Shown in pieces: positions 43,643 through 54,805 of a stretch of DNA of 64,000 nt. Every line of letters starts with the position of its first letter. Position 1 is the stretch's first letter. Both the position numbers and the translations under genes were made by a program. This stretch comes from an uncultured Pseudomonas sp. (GTDB lineage: Bacteria > Pseudomonadota > Gammaproteobacteria > Pseudomonadales > Pseudomonadaceae): NCBI RefSeq assembly GCF_943846705.1, contig NZ_OX044366.1:1798001-1862000 (forward strand), read 5' to 3'. Below the pieces are notes generated by a model that was not told the DNA's origin, searched no databases, and was given only the letters and a program-made list of their open reading frames with translations.

Positions 43643-45037
43643 ATGAACGACATCAGCCTGCCCGAACAGTACGACCTGCAAACCTCTGCCTTGAAGGTGC
43701 CGCCGCACTCGATCGAGGCTGAGCAAGCCGTGCTGGGCGGCTTGATGCTCGACAACAACTCTTGGGAGCGGGTGCTGGATGCGGTGTCCGATGGTGACTT
43801 CTATCGGCATGACCACCGCCTGATCTTCCGTGCGGTGTTCAAGCTGGCCGAGCGCAACCACCCCTTCGACGTGGTGACCGTGTCCGAGCAGCTGGATCAG
43901 GAAGGGCAGCTGTCGCAAGTTGGTGGGCTGGCCTACCTCGGTGAGTTGGCGAAAAACATCCCCTCGGTGGCCAACATCAAGGCCTATGCGCAGATCATTC
44001 GTGAGCGCGCCACCTTGCGCCAGTTGATCGGCATCAGCGGCGAAATCGCCGACAGCGCCTATATGCCGCAAGGCCGCACCGGGGTGGAAATTCTCGATGA
44101 AGCCGAGCGCCTGATTTTTCAGATCGCCGAGGCGCGGCCGAAGACCGGTGGCCCGGTCGGGATCAACGATATTCTGGTCAAGGCCATCGACCGAATCGAT
44201 ACCCTATTCAATAGCGGGGATGCGATCACCGGTCTGTCCACCGGCTTTAATGAGCTGGACGACCTGACCAGTGGCTTGCAGCCAGCCGACCTGATCATCG
44301 TCGCCGGTCGTCCGTCCATGGGTAAAACCACCTTCGCCATGAACCTGGTGGAAAACGCCCTGATGCGCAGCGACAAGGTGGTGATGGTGTATTCCCTAGA
44401 GATGCCATCCGATTCCATCGTCATGCGTATGCTAGCGTCCCTGGGGCGCATCGATCAGACCAAGGTGCGCGCCGGCCGCCTGGATGATGATGATTGGCCG
44501 CGCCTGACTTCGGCGGTCAATCTACTCAATGACCGCAAGCTGTTCATCGACGACACCGCCGGTATTTCGCCCTCGGAGATGCGTGCGCGAACACGCCGTT
44601 TGGCCCGTGAGCACGGCGAGATCGGCCTGATCATGGTCGACTACCTGCAGCTGATGCAGATCCCCGGCTCCAGCGGCGACAGCCGCGTTAATGAGATTTC
44701 TGAAATCTCCCGCTCGTTGAAGGCCCTGGCCAAGGAGTTCAACTGTCCGGTCATCGCCCTGTCGCAGCTCAACCGTGGTCTTGAGCAGCGCCCGAACAAG
44801 CGCCCGATCAACTCAGACTTGCGTGAATCCGGAGCGATCGAGCAGGACGCCGACATCATCATGTTCGTTTACCGTGACGAGGTGTATCACCCCGAAACCG
44901 AGTACAAGGGCGTGGCTGAGATCATCATCGGTAAGCAGCGTAATGGCCCGCTGGGCACTGCGCGGCTGGCGTTTCTCGGCAAATACTCGCGCTTCGAAAA
45001 CCTTGCACCGGGCAGTTACCAGTTTGACGAAGATTGA
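43643..45037 (+). CDS. dnaB: Replicative DNA helicase
   Basis: DnaB is the hexameric helicase that unwinds DNA at the replication fork. The protein is 464 residues. It has an N-terminal domain (SIEAEQAVLGGLMLDNNSW) and a RecA-like C-terminal domain with Walker A VAGRPSMGKTTFAMN and the later LIMVDYLQLM. The segment SQLNRGLEQRPNKRP is the DNA-binding/arginine-finger region. No intein is present. I chose the ATG at 43643 (MNDISLPEQYD). The upstream in-frame extension lies in the terminator. Confidence 0.97.
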   Translation: MNDISLPEQYDLQTSALKVPPHSIEAEQAVLGGLMLDNNSWERVLDAVSDGDFYRHDHRLIFRAVFKLAERNHPFDVVTVSEQLDQEGQLSQVGGLAYLGELAKNIPSVANIKAYAQIIRERATLRQLIGISGEIADSAYMPQGRTGVEILDEAERLIFQIAEARPKTGGPVGINDILVKAIDRIDTLFNSGDAITGLSTGFNELDDLTSGLQPADLIIVAGRPSMGKTTFAMNLVENALMRSDKVVMVYSLEMPSDSIVMRMLASLGRIDQTKVRAGRLDDDDWPRLTSAVNLLNDRKLFIDDTAGISPSEMRARTRRLAREHGEIGLIMVDYLQLMQIPGSSGDSRVNEISEISRSLKALAKEFNCPVIALSQLNRGLEQRPNKRPINSDLRESGAIEQDADIIMFVYRDEVYHPETEYKGVAEIIIGKQRNGPLGTARLAFLGKYSRFENLAPGSYQFDED

Positions 45038-45079
45038 CGCTATGGCGTGCAACGCAGCGTCTTAGCGAGCCAGATCAAT

Positions 45080-45122
45080 AAAAAACGGGCGGCCAGTGGT
45101 TAAACTGGTCGCCCGTTTTTTT
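45080..45122. terminator. Strong terminator between dnaB and alr
   Basis: A long stem (AAAAAACGGGCGGCCAGT with one G-T pair) with a six-base loop is followed by T7. It ends only 15 bases before the alr ATG and has A6 on the other side. Confidence 0.9.
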
Positions 45123-45137
45123 CAGGACATTGCCGTC

Positions 45138-46226
45138 ATGCGCCCGCTTGTTGCCACCATCGATTTGTCTGCGATTACTCACAATTATGCCGTGGCCAAG
45201 CGCTGTGCACCGGGGCGTCAGGCGTTTGCAGTGGTCAAGGCGAATGCCTACGGGCACGGTGTGCGCGAGGTGGTGACGGCCCTGCATGATGTGGCTGACG
45301 GTTTTGCCGTGGCCTGCCTGGAGGAAGCCGCCGAGGTGCGTGCCTTACACGGCGAGGCGCGTATTCTGTTGCTGGAAGGCTGCTTTACGGCGGATGAATA
45401 TCAGTTTGCCGCGCAACTGGATCTGGATGTGGTGCTGCATAGCGCCTTGCAGGCACAGCAGCTGCTCGCAGCGACCTTGAGCCAGCCGCTGAATGTCTGG
45501 TTGAAACTCGACAGCGGCATGCATCGCCTGGGCTTCAGCGCCGCCGAGCTGCGTGAGTGGTACGGGCATTTACAGGGCGCGGCGCAGATAGGTGAGCTGA
45601 GCTTGCTGAGCCATTTTGCCTGCGCGGATGAGCGCGGCAGTGACGTCACCGAGCTGCAGCTTGAACAGTTTCTCGAACTGCTGGATCTGGATTTTGCCCA
45701 GCGCTCGCTGGCCAACTCGGCGGCGATTCTGACCATTCCGGCGGCGCATATGGATTGGCTGCGCCCCGGCATCATGCTCTACGGCGCGACGCCATTTGCC
45801 GACCTCGACGTGGCTGAGTTGGGCCTGCGTCCGGCCATGAGCCTGACTGCGCAGCTGATTGCCTGCCGCGATGTGGCTGTTGGTGAGGCCGTCGGTTATG
45901 GCAGCAGCTGGTGCGCCGAGCGTCCGTCGCGTATCGGTACGGTGAGTTGCGGTTATGCCGATGGCTATCCGCGCCATGCCCCGGCGGGTACCCCGGTGCT
46001 GGTGCAAGGTCAGCGCGTGGCGCTGGTCGGGCGGGTGTCCATGGATATGCTGACGGTCGACCTGACCGACCTGCCCGATGCCGCCGTGGGCGATGTGGTG
46101 GAGTTGTGGGGCGCGCAGTTGCCGGTGGATGAAGTCGCGCGTGCCGCCGGCACCATTGGCTACGAGCTGCTCAGCAAGGTCACGGCGCGGGTGCCAAGGC
46201 GTTACGCCGCCACTCGGTCACACTAA
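45138..46226 (+). CDS. alr: Alanine racemase
   Basis: Alr makes D-alanine for peptidoglycan. The protein is 362 residues. The PLP-binding Lys34 is in AVVKANAYGHGVREV, and the second catalytic residue, Tyr, is in TVSCGYADGYPR. The fold-III barrel and the C-terminal beta domain (GRVSMDMLTVDLTDL) are complete. I chose the ATG at 45138 (MRPLVATIDLS). A strong terminator lies directly upstream, so expression from a promoter behind the hairpin or by read-through needs explaining. It overlaps the convergent cyclase gene by nine bases. Confidence 0.96.
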   Translation: MRPLVATIDLSAITHNYAVAKRCAPGRQAFAVVKANAYGHGVREVVTALHDVADGFAVACLEEAAEVRALHGEARILLLEGCFTADEYQFAAQLDLDVVLHSALQAQQLLAATLSQPLNVWLKLDSGMHRLGFSAAELREWYGHLQGAAQIGELSLLSHFACADERGSDVTELQLEQFLELLDLDFAQRSLANSAAILTIPAAHMDWLRPGIMLYGATPFADLDVAELGLRPAMSLTAQLIACRDVAVGEAVGYGSSWCAERPSRIGTVSCGYADGYPRHAPAGTPVLVQGQRVALVGRVSMDMLTVDLTDLPDAAVGDVVELWGAQLPVDEVARAAGTIGYELLSKVTARVPRRYAATRSH

Positions 46227-48128
46227 GCCGCTGGGTACACTGAGTACATCCAGGTGCAGGCGGGTGCTGTTGCTTAGCGCGCCGTCTTCACCGCACACCG
46301 CCGAGCCTGAACGGCCGCGGGCTTTGACGCGGTAGAGCATTTCATCGGCCGCCTTGTACAGCGCGGTAAAGGTGCTGGCATGTTGCGGGTACAGCGCTAC
46401 GCCGATACTGATGGTCACGGTCAGCCGCTCTGCGCGATAGATCACCGGCTTGGCCAGTTCGCCAAGCAGGCGGTTGGCGACGTCTCGGGCGTGCACTTCG
46501 GCATCCGCGCCGCACACCAGCACGGCAAATTCATCGCCACCCAGGCGGGCCACCGTATCGCCTGCGCGAACATGCTCGCGCAGGCGCAGGGCGATCTGCT
46601 GCAGCATCAGGTCGCCGGCATCGTGACCATGTTTGTCGTTGATTGGCTTGAAGTGGTCGAGGTCGATCAGCAGCAGAGCCGCCGTTTCGTGATGGCGCTG
46701 TGCGTGGGCCAGCGCCGCCTCGCAGCGTTCGATCAAATAGCGCCGGTTGGGCAGCTCAGTTAAGGGGTCGTGGAAGGCGGCCTGCATCAGCTGGCTTTCA
46801 CGCTCACAGAGTTGCTGGTTGGTCGCAGCCAGTTCAGCAGTGCGCAATTTGACCGCGCTGTGCAGCTCATCGGCACTGTTCTGTATCTGCGTCAGGCGTG
46901 CAGTTTTTTCACGGTCAGCCTGTATCAGGGCCTCGGCTTTTTCTTGCTTGAGGGTTTGAATGCGGTACGCCAAGGCAAAGGAGAACAAAATCGACTCGGC
47001 CGCCACCGAGAGGGGGAATACATATGCATTCCAGTTAGCGGGTTGCACGACACCCGTGGCCCGCAGCAGTGCCAGGCTGATACTGCCGAGGATCAGGCCG
47101 TAACCACAGAGGTAGAGAAAGGCAGGGAAATAACCCTGTCGCCAGCGAATAAGTGCGCAGCCAAGAGCGGCTGGGATGCTGGTGAGCGACAGTAGGGCAA
47201 TGATCCAGGCCGCCGAATGCCGCTGGCCAATGCTCTCGAGAGTCAGCGCGATGACGTAGCAGATACAGGCCAGGTTCAATAGGTGATGAGCCCAGCGCAC
47301 GTGAGTGCGGGTTTGCATGAGGCGCTGGGTAAAGCGGCAGGCGCAGAAACCCCACAGCGACGGTAGGGTAATGCGATCCAGCCAGAATGGTACTGGCTTG
47401 TCCGGCCACAGGTACTGGAAGCCATGACCGCTCATGCTGAGAATCATCAGCAGCGCGGTGGCGGTCGTCATCACGTACCAAAAATAGGCTGAGTCGCGCA
47501 GGCTGAGGTAAATGAACAGGTTGTACAAAAGCAGGGCGGCGATAATCCCGTAGACCATGCCGAGCGCGAGGTTTTCCTCGGCGGCCTGCTGAGTAAGATC
47601 GTCTAATTGCCATACGTGCATAGGAAATGAGTTGCCTGCAGGGTCGAAGGCGCGCACATAGAACGTCAATGGAGTCTGGCCCAGCGGCGGCAGCTTGAAC
47701 AGCATGTGTCGGGACTCGCGGTCACGACCGTCACGGTGGGCGACAAGCTCGCCCGACTGGCGAGCGCTCCAGCGGCCACCGGCGTCAGGCATATAAATAC
47801 GCATGTCGTGTTGTGTCACCGAGCTGATTTGCAGCCACCAATGGGGCGGCGCGTCAGCCCGGCGTTGCAGCGTAACTTTGATCCACCAGGGATTGCGGCT
47901 CTGGCCGACGCTGGCGCGGCCTGCCGCAGGTTGGAAGCGGCTTTGGATGGTCGGGTCTGCCATGTCGGTGATGGTCAGTTGTGCGCCGACGTCTTCCAGT
48001 AGCTCGATCTGCTCGTTGAGTGAGCTGCCACTGCTTGATGCGGTCAGCACAGTGGCGGCCTGTGGCATACCGCTCGTAAAGGCGAGGCTCAGCAATAATA
48101 GGGTCGAAAAGACTAAGCGTTGCGCCAT
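46218..48128 (-). CDS. 7TM-DISM diguanylate cyclase, NicD-like
   Basis: This is a 636-residue sensor that would make c-di-GMP. It has a signal peptide (to PQAATVL), a periplasmic 7TMR-DISM extracellular domain (about 30-175), seven membrane helices (about 185-390), a coiled-coil, and a GGDEF domain (FHDPLTELPNRRYLIE onward). The catalytic GGDEF is intact and preceded by the inhibitory-site pattern RAGD five residues before it, so product feedback is expected. Its position and domain order match P. aeruginosa NicD (PA4929), which senses nutrients and triggers biofilm dispersal. I chose the ATG at 48128, six bases after GGGAG. A GTG two codons upstream is possible. Its 3' end overlaps alr. Confidence 0.88.
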   Translation of the reverse strand: MAQRLVFSTLLLLSLAFTSGMPQAATVLTASSSGSSLNEQIELLEDVGAQLTITDMADPTIQSRFQPAAGRASVGQSRNPWWIKVTLQRRADAPPHWWLQISSVTQHDMRIYMPDAGGRWSARQSGELVAHRDGRDRESRHMLFKLPPLGQTPLTFYVRAFDPAGNSFPMHVWQLDDLTQQAAEENLALGMVYGIIAALLLYNLFIYLSLRDSAYFWYVMTTATALLMILSMSGHGFQYLWPDKPVPFWLDRITLPSLWGFCACRFTQRLMQTRTHVRWAHHLLNLACICYVIALTLESIGQRHSAAWIIALLSLTSIPAALGCALIRWRQGYFPAFLYLCGYGLILGSISLALLRATGVVQPANWNAYVFPLSVAAESILFSFALAYRIQTLKQEKAEALIQADREKTARLTQIQNSADELHSAVKLRTAELAATNQQLCERESQLMQAAFHDPLTELPNRRYLIERCEAALAHAQRHHETAALLLIDLDHFKPINDKHGHDAGDLMLQQIALRLREHVRAGDTVARLGGDEFAVLVCGADAEVHARDVANRLLGELAKPVIYRAERLTVTISIGVALYPQHASTFTALYKAADEMLYRVKARGRSGSAVCGEDGALSNSTRLHLDVLSVPSGLV

Positions 48129-48267
48129 GTGCACTCCCTGTCCCGGCTATTCGCTGGTGATCTTGCTGGCCGAGTATAGCTGCAAGTTGCTACGCAGAAG
48201 CTGAGGTGGCGACGGTCGTACGTTAGCGGTTAATCCTAGTGTTTGAGTCGGGTTTGGTTAATTTTTG

Positions 48268-48276
48268 TGCTATATT
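48268..48276 (+). promoter_or_regulatory. Candidate extended -10 promoter of ygiQ
   Basis: TGCTATATT is an extended -10 element (TGN plus TATATT) 47 bases before the ygiQ ATG. No -35 hexamer is found at standard spacing. Confidence 0.4.
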
Positions 48277-48323
48277 CTGCGGCCGCGATTTACCTTCCCT
48301 TTCGCCAGCACCGGTCACTTTCC

Positions 48324-50642
<2,319 letters not shown>

Positions 50643-50658
50643 TTAGAATGTGATCAAT

Positions 50659-50746
50659 CGTAGGATGGGTTAGTCGCGCAGCGGCGTAACCCATCGATCA
50701 TTTTTCGGCGTGTTGATGGGTGTCGCTTTGCTCCACCCATCCTACG
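50659..50746. repeat. Double-hairpin intergenic repeat, copy A (GATGGGT type)
   Basis: Perfect 12-base ends CGTAGGATGGGT/ACCCATCCTACG enclose two smaller hairpins, each with GATGGGT and ACCCATC arms. It lies 17 bases after the ygiQ stop. Copy C at 59649-59730 is nearly the same in both arms. Confidence 0.85.
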
Positions 50747-50760
50747 AACTGATGTAGCGA

Positions 50761-50799
50761 CCATAAAAAACGCCAGCCTAGAGCTGGCGTTTTTTATGG
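50761..50799. terminator. Bidirectional terminator, ygiQ/Hsp70-like gene
   Basis: A perfect 17-base stem CCATAAAAAACGCCAGC with a five-base loop has A6 and T6 tracts within its arms. It lies between repeat copies A and B and between convergent genes. Confidence 0.9.
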
Positions 50800-50801
50800 C
50801 T

Positions 50802-50876
50802 GTAAGGTGGGTGACGCTTTATCCATCCACCACCGCGCCGCTGATGGTGGATGAGAAAGGCGCCATCCACCCTACG
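50802..50876. repeat. Double-hairpin intergenic repeat, copy B (GGTGGAT type)
   Basis: Imperfect ends GTAAGGTGGGTG/CATCCACCCTAC (10 of 12 paired) enclose inner arms GATGGTGGATG and CATCCACC. It ends three bases before the stop codon of the Hsp70-like gene. Confidence 0.75.
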
Positions 50877-50879
50877 GCC

Positions 50880-52145
50880 TCAGCCGTAGCGTTTCTGCGC
50901 TTCGATGGCCAGGCCGCTGCCGATGCTGCCGAAGGTATTGCCTTCGACGTGGCGTGCGTTGGGCAGCATTGCTGCAACGCTCTGGCGCAATGCCGGAATG
51001 CCGCTGGAGCCGCCGGTGAAGAACACCGTATCGACCTGGGCAACCCCTACGCCGGCATCGCCGAGCAGCTGGGTGACGCTGGCGCGCACGCGCTCGAGCA
51101 GCGGCTCGATGGCCTCTTCAAAAAGCTCGCGAGTCAGCTCGGCGACCAGCCCGTCTTCCAGGCGGCTGAGGTCGATGGGGCGTGCATCCTGTTCGGTGAG
51201 GGCGATCTTGCTGTCTTCCACTTGCATGGCCAGCCAATGGCCGTCTCGTCGCTCAATTAGCTGAAACAGGCGGTCGATTCCCGTGGGGTCGACGATGTCA
51301 TAGCGCATGCTTTGCAACTGGCGTTGCGACTGCGCCGAGTAGACCGCGTTGATGGTGTGCCAGGTGGCCAGGTTTAGGTGGGTGCTGGTGGGCATCGGTG
51401 CGGCGCTTTTCATCCGGCTGCCGTAGCCAAACAGCGGCATTACGCCGGCCAGCGAGAGTTGCTTGTCGAAGTCGGTACCGCCGATATGCACGCCGCCGGT
51501 GGCGAGAATGTCGTCATGGCGGTCGGCGACGCTGCGTCGCTCCGGTGCCAGGCGCACGAGGGAGAAGTCCGAAGTACCGCCGCCGATATCGACGATCAAT
51601 ACCAGCTCTTCCTGGTTGATCCCCGACTCGTAGTCGAAGGCCGCCGCAATTGGCTCGTACTGGAATGACACGTCTTTGAAGCCGAGCTTGTGCGCTACGG
51701 CTACCAGGGTGTTTTGGGCTTCCAGGTCAGCCACCGGATCGTCGTCGACGAAGAACACCGGGCGGCCCAGCACCACTTCTTCAAACGGCCGGCCGGCCGT
51801 ATTCTCCGCGCGCTTTTTCAATTCGCCGATAAAGAAACCGAGCAAATCTTTAAAGGGCAGAGCGCTACCGAGCACGGTGGTTTCGCTCTTCAGCAACTTA
51901 CTGCCCAGCAGGCTTTTCAGCGAGCGCATCAAGCGGCCTTCATAGCCTTCCAGGTATTCCTGCAACGCCAGGCGGCCGTAAACCGGGCGGCGCTCTTCCA
52001 TGTTGAAGAAGACTACCGAGGGCAGGGTGATCTTGCCGTCTTCCAGCGGAATCAGGGTTTCGCTATCGGGGCGCAGCCAGCCGACAGTGGAGTTGGATGT
52101 ACCGAAATCGATGCCGCAGGCGCGGGCGGGAGAGGAGAGAGTCAT
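50880..52145 (-). CDS. Hsp70-family protein, YegD-like
   Basis: This is a 421-residue actin/Hsp70-fold ATPase without the substrate-binding half of DnaK. The phosphate loops are GIDFGTSNSTVGWL (about residue 10), DIGGGTSDFSLV (about 190) and FFTGGSSGIPALRQ (about 380). E. coli YegD has the same length and shape. Its function is unknown. I chose the ATG at 52145 (MTLSSPARACGIDFG). The frame extends 19 codons upstream without family similarity. Its stop lies beside repeat copy B. Confidence 0.85.
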   Translation of the reverse strand: MTLSSPARACGIDFGTSNSTVGWLRPDSETLIPLEDGKITLPSVVFFNMEERRPVYGRLALQEYLEGYEGRLMRSLKSLLGSKLLKSETTVLGSALPFKDLLGFFIGELKKRAENTAGRPFEEVVLGRPVFFVDDDPVADLEAQNTLVAVAHKLGFKDVSFQYEPIAAAFDYESGINQEELVLIVDIGGGTSDFSLVRLAPERRSVADRHDDILATGGVHIGGTDFDKQLSLAGVMPLFGYGSRMKSAAPMPTSTHLNLATWHTINAVYSAQSQRQLQSMRYDIVDPTGIDRLFQLIERRDGHWLAMQVEDSKIALTEQDARPIDLSRLEDGLVAELTRELFEEAIEPLLERVRASVTQLLGDAGVGVAQVDTVFFTGGSSGIPALRQSVAAMLPNARHVEGNTFGSIGSGLAIEAQKRYG

Positions 52146-52268
52146 GCGGCGCGCTGTTCCTGAAAAGTGACCGAGCAAGTGAGACCCCGCAGAGGCCGCC
52201 ATGGCGGCTGGCCGTAAAAACGGCCGCGCATTCTATGCGAGTCGCCCAGTAAATGCTCTGTGGATTGC

Positions 52269-52721
52269 CTAACTGGCGACGAATGCGTCCACGCCGAGGG
52301 TCAGCACGATTAACGCGGCGTAGCGCAGGCTCTTCGCCAGGCTGACGATCAACAGGAAGACCCACAGGCGTTCACGCATGATGCCGGCGACCAGCGTCAG
52401 CGGGTCACCGACAATCGGCAGCCAGCTGAGCAGCAGCGTCCAGCGCCCGTAGCGGGCATACCAGTGTTGCGCCCGCTGCAACTGCGCGTCATTGAGCGGA
52501 AACCAGCGGCGCCCGCGGAAATGTTCCAGGTAGCACCCCAGTAGCCAGTTGATTAGCGCGCCGAGGATATTGCCGGTGCTGGCCACTGCGAGCAGTGCCC
52601 AGGGCGAATAAGCGCCGCTGAGCAGCAGGGCCACCAAGACGCTTTCCGATTGCAGCGGCAGCAGCGTGGCCGCCCCCAGCGCCGAGAGAAACAGGCCGAG
52701 GTAGGCGGAGAGCGTCAGCAT
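52269..52721 (-). CDS. YqaA-family (DedA/SNARE-like) membrane protein
   Basis: This is a 150-residue protein with four to five membrane segments and the VTT-type pattern: ATLLPLQSESVLVALLLSGA, a Gly-rich TGNILGALINWLLGCYLE, then the amphipathic RAQHWYARYGRWTLLLSW with the conserved Arg and the LPIVGDPLTLVAGI turn. DedA relatives flip lipids or keep membrane potential, but for YqaA proteins function is not established. It lies 27 bases downstream of the next gene in the same direction. Confidence 0.8.
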   Translation of the reverse strand: MLTLSAYLGLFLSALGAATLLPLQSESVLVALLLSGAYSPWALLAVASTGNILGALINWLLGCYLEHFRGRRWFPLNDAQLQRAQHWYARYGRWTLLLSWLPIVGDPLTLVAGIMRERLWVFLLIVSLAKSLRYAALIVLTLGVDAFVAS

Positions 52722-52748
52722 CCGTGGCGTGCCGGTCAGGTGCGCTTA

Positions 52749-53477
52749 TTAGGACTGCTTCTCCTGCTCGGCATTGGCCATCACGTCTTCCAGTTTGAGG
52801 CCGGTGAGGCCGTGGATGGTGCGCCACAGGTAGTAGAAGACGGCCATCAGCATGATCATCGAGGGAATCGCGATCATCGGGTAGCTGAGCAGGTTCATCC
52901 GGCCCAGTTCGGCGTTAAAGGCTTCACTGCCAGCCGGGCTGATGACAATCCACTTGGCCAGCGCGTAGTTCATTGCCGAGGAAAAGAAGAAGGTGCCGCT
53001 CAGCCAGTAGGTCGCCCTGAGCAGGCGCGCCTCGAACTGCTCGGTATTGCCGGCTTGCTCCAGGCGCTCATGAATTTTGTCGACGTTGAGCACGTTCTTG
53101 TTGAACAGCATGGTGCGAATCAGCGGGTAGCGCGTGCGGGTTGAGGCCAGCACCGCGATGCCGATCACTCCTGGGATCGCCGCTTCCTTGATCGCCAGCC
53201 ACTGGTTGTCCAGCTTGAGTAGGCCGATACCGCCGGTAAGCAGCACGCTGACCAAGCCGAGCAGGGCGATAAAGTTGAATTTGCGGTACTTGAGCAGCTC
53301 GAAACTGCCCCAGCCCAGCGGGAAGGCGAGCGCCAGTATCAGTGCGCCGTCGGCGCCGAGTCTGGCCTCGCCGCTGAGCTTCATCAGAATCAGGGACGGG
53401 ATCACGATGCTGACCAGTAAATCGATCAGTGGGCGTGGTTTGTGCGTGGCGTGAGTGCTGTGCGTGGTATCGGTCAT
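52749..53477 (-). CDS. Polytopic membrane protein, VC0807-like
   Basis: This is a 242-residue protein with about six membrane helices (LIDLLVSIVIPSLILMKL, ALILALAFPLGWGSF, FIALLGLVSVLLTGGIGLL, AIPGVIGIAVLAS, FFFSSAMNYALA, IAIPSMIMLMAVFYYLW) and a polar His/Thr-rich N-terminus. It looks like the VC0807 family of unknown function. I chose the ATG at 53477 (MTDTTHSTHATHK). The frame continues 11 codons upstream but without a start signal. The 290 bases upstream, to 53767, hold no gene or promoter I can support and form the largest gap in the window. Confidence 0.65.
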   Translation of the reverse strand: MTDTTHSTHATHKPRPLIDLLVSIVIPSLILMKLSGEARLGADGALILALAFPLGWGSFELLKYRKFNFIALLGLVSVLLTGGIGLLKLDNQWLAIKEAAIPGVIGIAVLASTRTRYPLIRTMLFNKNVLNVDKIHERLEQAGNTEQFEARLLRATYWLSGTFFFSSAMNYALAKWIVISPAGSEAFNAELGRMNLLSYPMIAIPSMIMLMAVFYYLWRTIHGLTGLKLEDVMANAEQEKQS

Positions 53478-53767
53478 GTCATTCAAGGTGCAGGAAAGAA
53501 CCGCGATCATCGCCTGCTTGGGCGGCGTCTACCAGCCCAGCGGTCGCCTGCGGCGTGAAAAAATGCCTAGAAGGCCCTTTAAGCGTTACGCAAGGTCGGC
53601 TGTCAGGCTGGGCTGGCACGTGCTCACGGTTTTCTGGCGGCTGATTGGTCGTACGGCATTCGGCGAATCTAATTACATGATGCTAAAGTGATATCAGTAA
53701 CTCTGCAGGGACGCTTGTGGCGCTATTTGGTTCCGCGTGCGATGACGACGTTCCGGGAGTGATGCTG

Positions 53768-54715
53768 ATGTACGGCCTATGCGTTTCGAGAAATGTACTA
53801 CTAATTGTTCTGCTAAGCAGTTGGGCAACTCTGGCGTCGGCAAAGGATTGCATTGGCGTCGTGGCGGCCGGCGCGGCGCCTTTTTGGTTGCAGGTAGAGG
53901 GCGGTGCGCGACAGGCTGCCAAAGAGCAGGGGCTGGACCTGTATTTTCGCGGGCCACGCCGCGAAGGGCAGGTCGCAACGCAGCTGCAGATGATTGATTG
54001 GATGCTGGAACGCGGCTGTAAAGCGTTGGTTATCGCCCCTGGCGGTGATGAAATTGCTGTGCGAGTCCGGCAGTTGGCGGCCAATGGCGTCATCAGCATT
54101 TATTTCGACCGTAATTTGCCCGGCAGCGCGGTGCGCGGCGTTGTGGCCACCGATAACTTGTTTGCCGGAGTACAGGCCGGGCAAGCGTTGGCTGCGGCGC
54201 TTGGCGGGCGCGGCCAGGTCGCGCTGTTGCGTCTGCAGGCCGATGTACCCTCAACCAGCGAGCGCGAGCGTGGCTTTCGCCGGGGCGCTGAGGCGGGTGG
54301 GCTGAGTATTGTGGTTGATAGCTATATTGGTGAAGACAGCCAGGCGGCCGTGGATGCACTGCAGGGCCAGCTACCGCAGCTCAAGGGGGTGTTTACCCCG
54401 AACAGCAACAGTACCCGCGCAGCCTTGGCAGCGCTGCGTCGTCTCGGCCAGGCGGGGCAGTTAGTGCATGTCGGGTTCGATGCGGATGACTTGTTGATTG
54501 ATGCGTTGCGCAAGGGCGAGATCCACAGCCTGATGGTTCAGCAGCCTCATGCCATTGGTTATCAGGCTGTGCAGTTAGCCGCGCAGGGCTTGCGCGGTGA
54601 GCTGCCGTTGCAGCCGGTGAGCGTGGTGCTGCAGGTCAAGCGCGTAAATCGCACCAATCTGGCGCAATGGCAGCGCGCGCAGGCGTTAGAATTAGACCGG
54701 TCAACCAGACCTTAA
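53768..54715 (+). CDS. Periplasmic sugar-type (PBP1) binding protein
   Basis: This is a 315-residue exported protein. The signal peptide ends ATLASA before KDCIGVV. The mature part is a type I periplasmic-binding (ribose/LacI-like) fold: CIGVVAAGAAPFWLQVEGGA, DWMLERGCKALVIAPGG, ISIYFDRNLP, VFTPNSNSTRAALAALR and HVGFDADDLLIDALRKGEI. No permease or ATPase gene is adjacent, so it may feed a distant transporter or a sensor. I chose the ATG at 53768, eight bases after GGGAG. It lies 90 bases before another binding-protein gene, in the same direction. Confidence 0.82.
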   Translation: MYGLCVSRNVLLIVLLSSWATLASAKDCIGVVAAGAAPFWLQVEGGARQAAKEQGLDLYFRGPRREGQVATQLQMIDWMLERGCKALVIAPGGDEIAVRVRQLAANGVISIYFDRNLPGSAVRGVVATDNLFAGVQAGQALAAALGGRGQVALLRLQADVPSTSERERGFRRGAEAGGLSIVVDSYIGEDSQAAVDALQGQLPQLKGVFTPNSNSTRAALAALRRLGQAGQLVHVGFDADDLLIDALRKGEIHSLMVQQPHAIGYQAVQLAAQGLRGELPLQPVSVVLQVKRVNRTNLAQWQRAQALELDRSTRP

Positions 54716-54805
54716 TCTCGCTTGTACTGATTCGCTGCAAGGCTGTATCTATTGCAGCCTGGTCGCCGCCTCGGGCCATGGTCTTTATGTATTTCAGGTA
54801 GCTCC

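Noticed and set aside
48243..48323. Upstream start of ygiQ
   Set aside because: It would place the candidate promoter inside the gene, and the hydrophobic 27 residues do not fit a cytosolic radical SAM protein.
53455..53691. 78-codon plus-strand frame in the 290-base gap
   Set aside because: The first part overlaps the start of the VC0807-like gene on the other strand. No ribosome-binding site or recognisable family.
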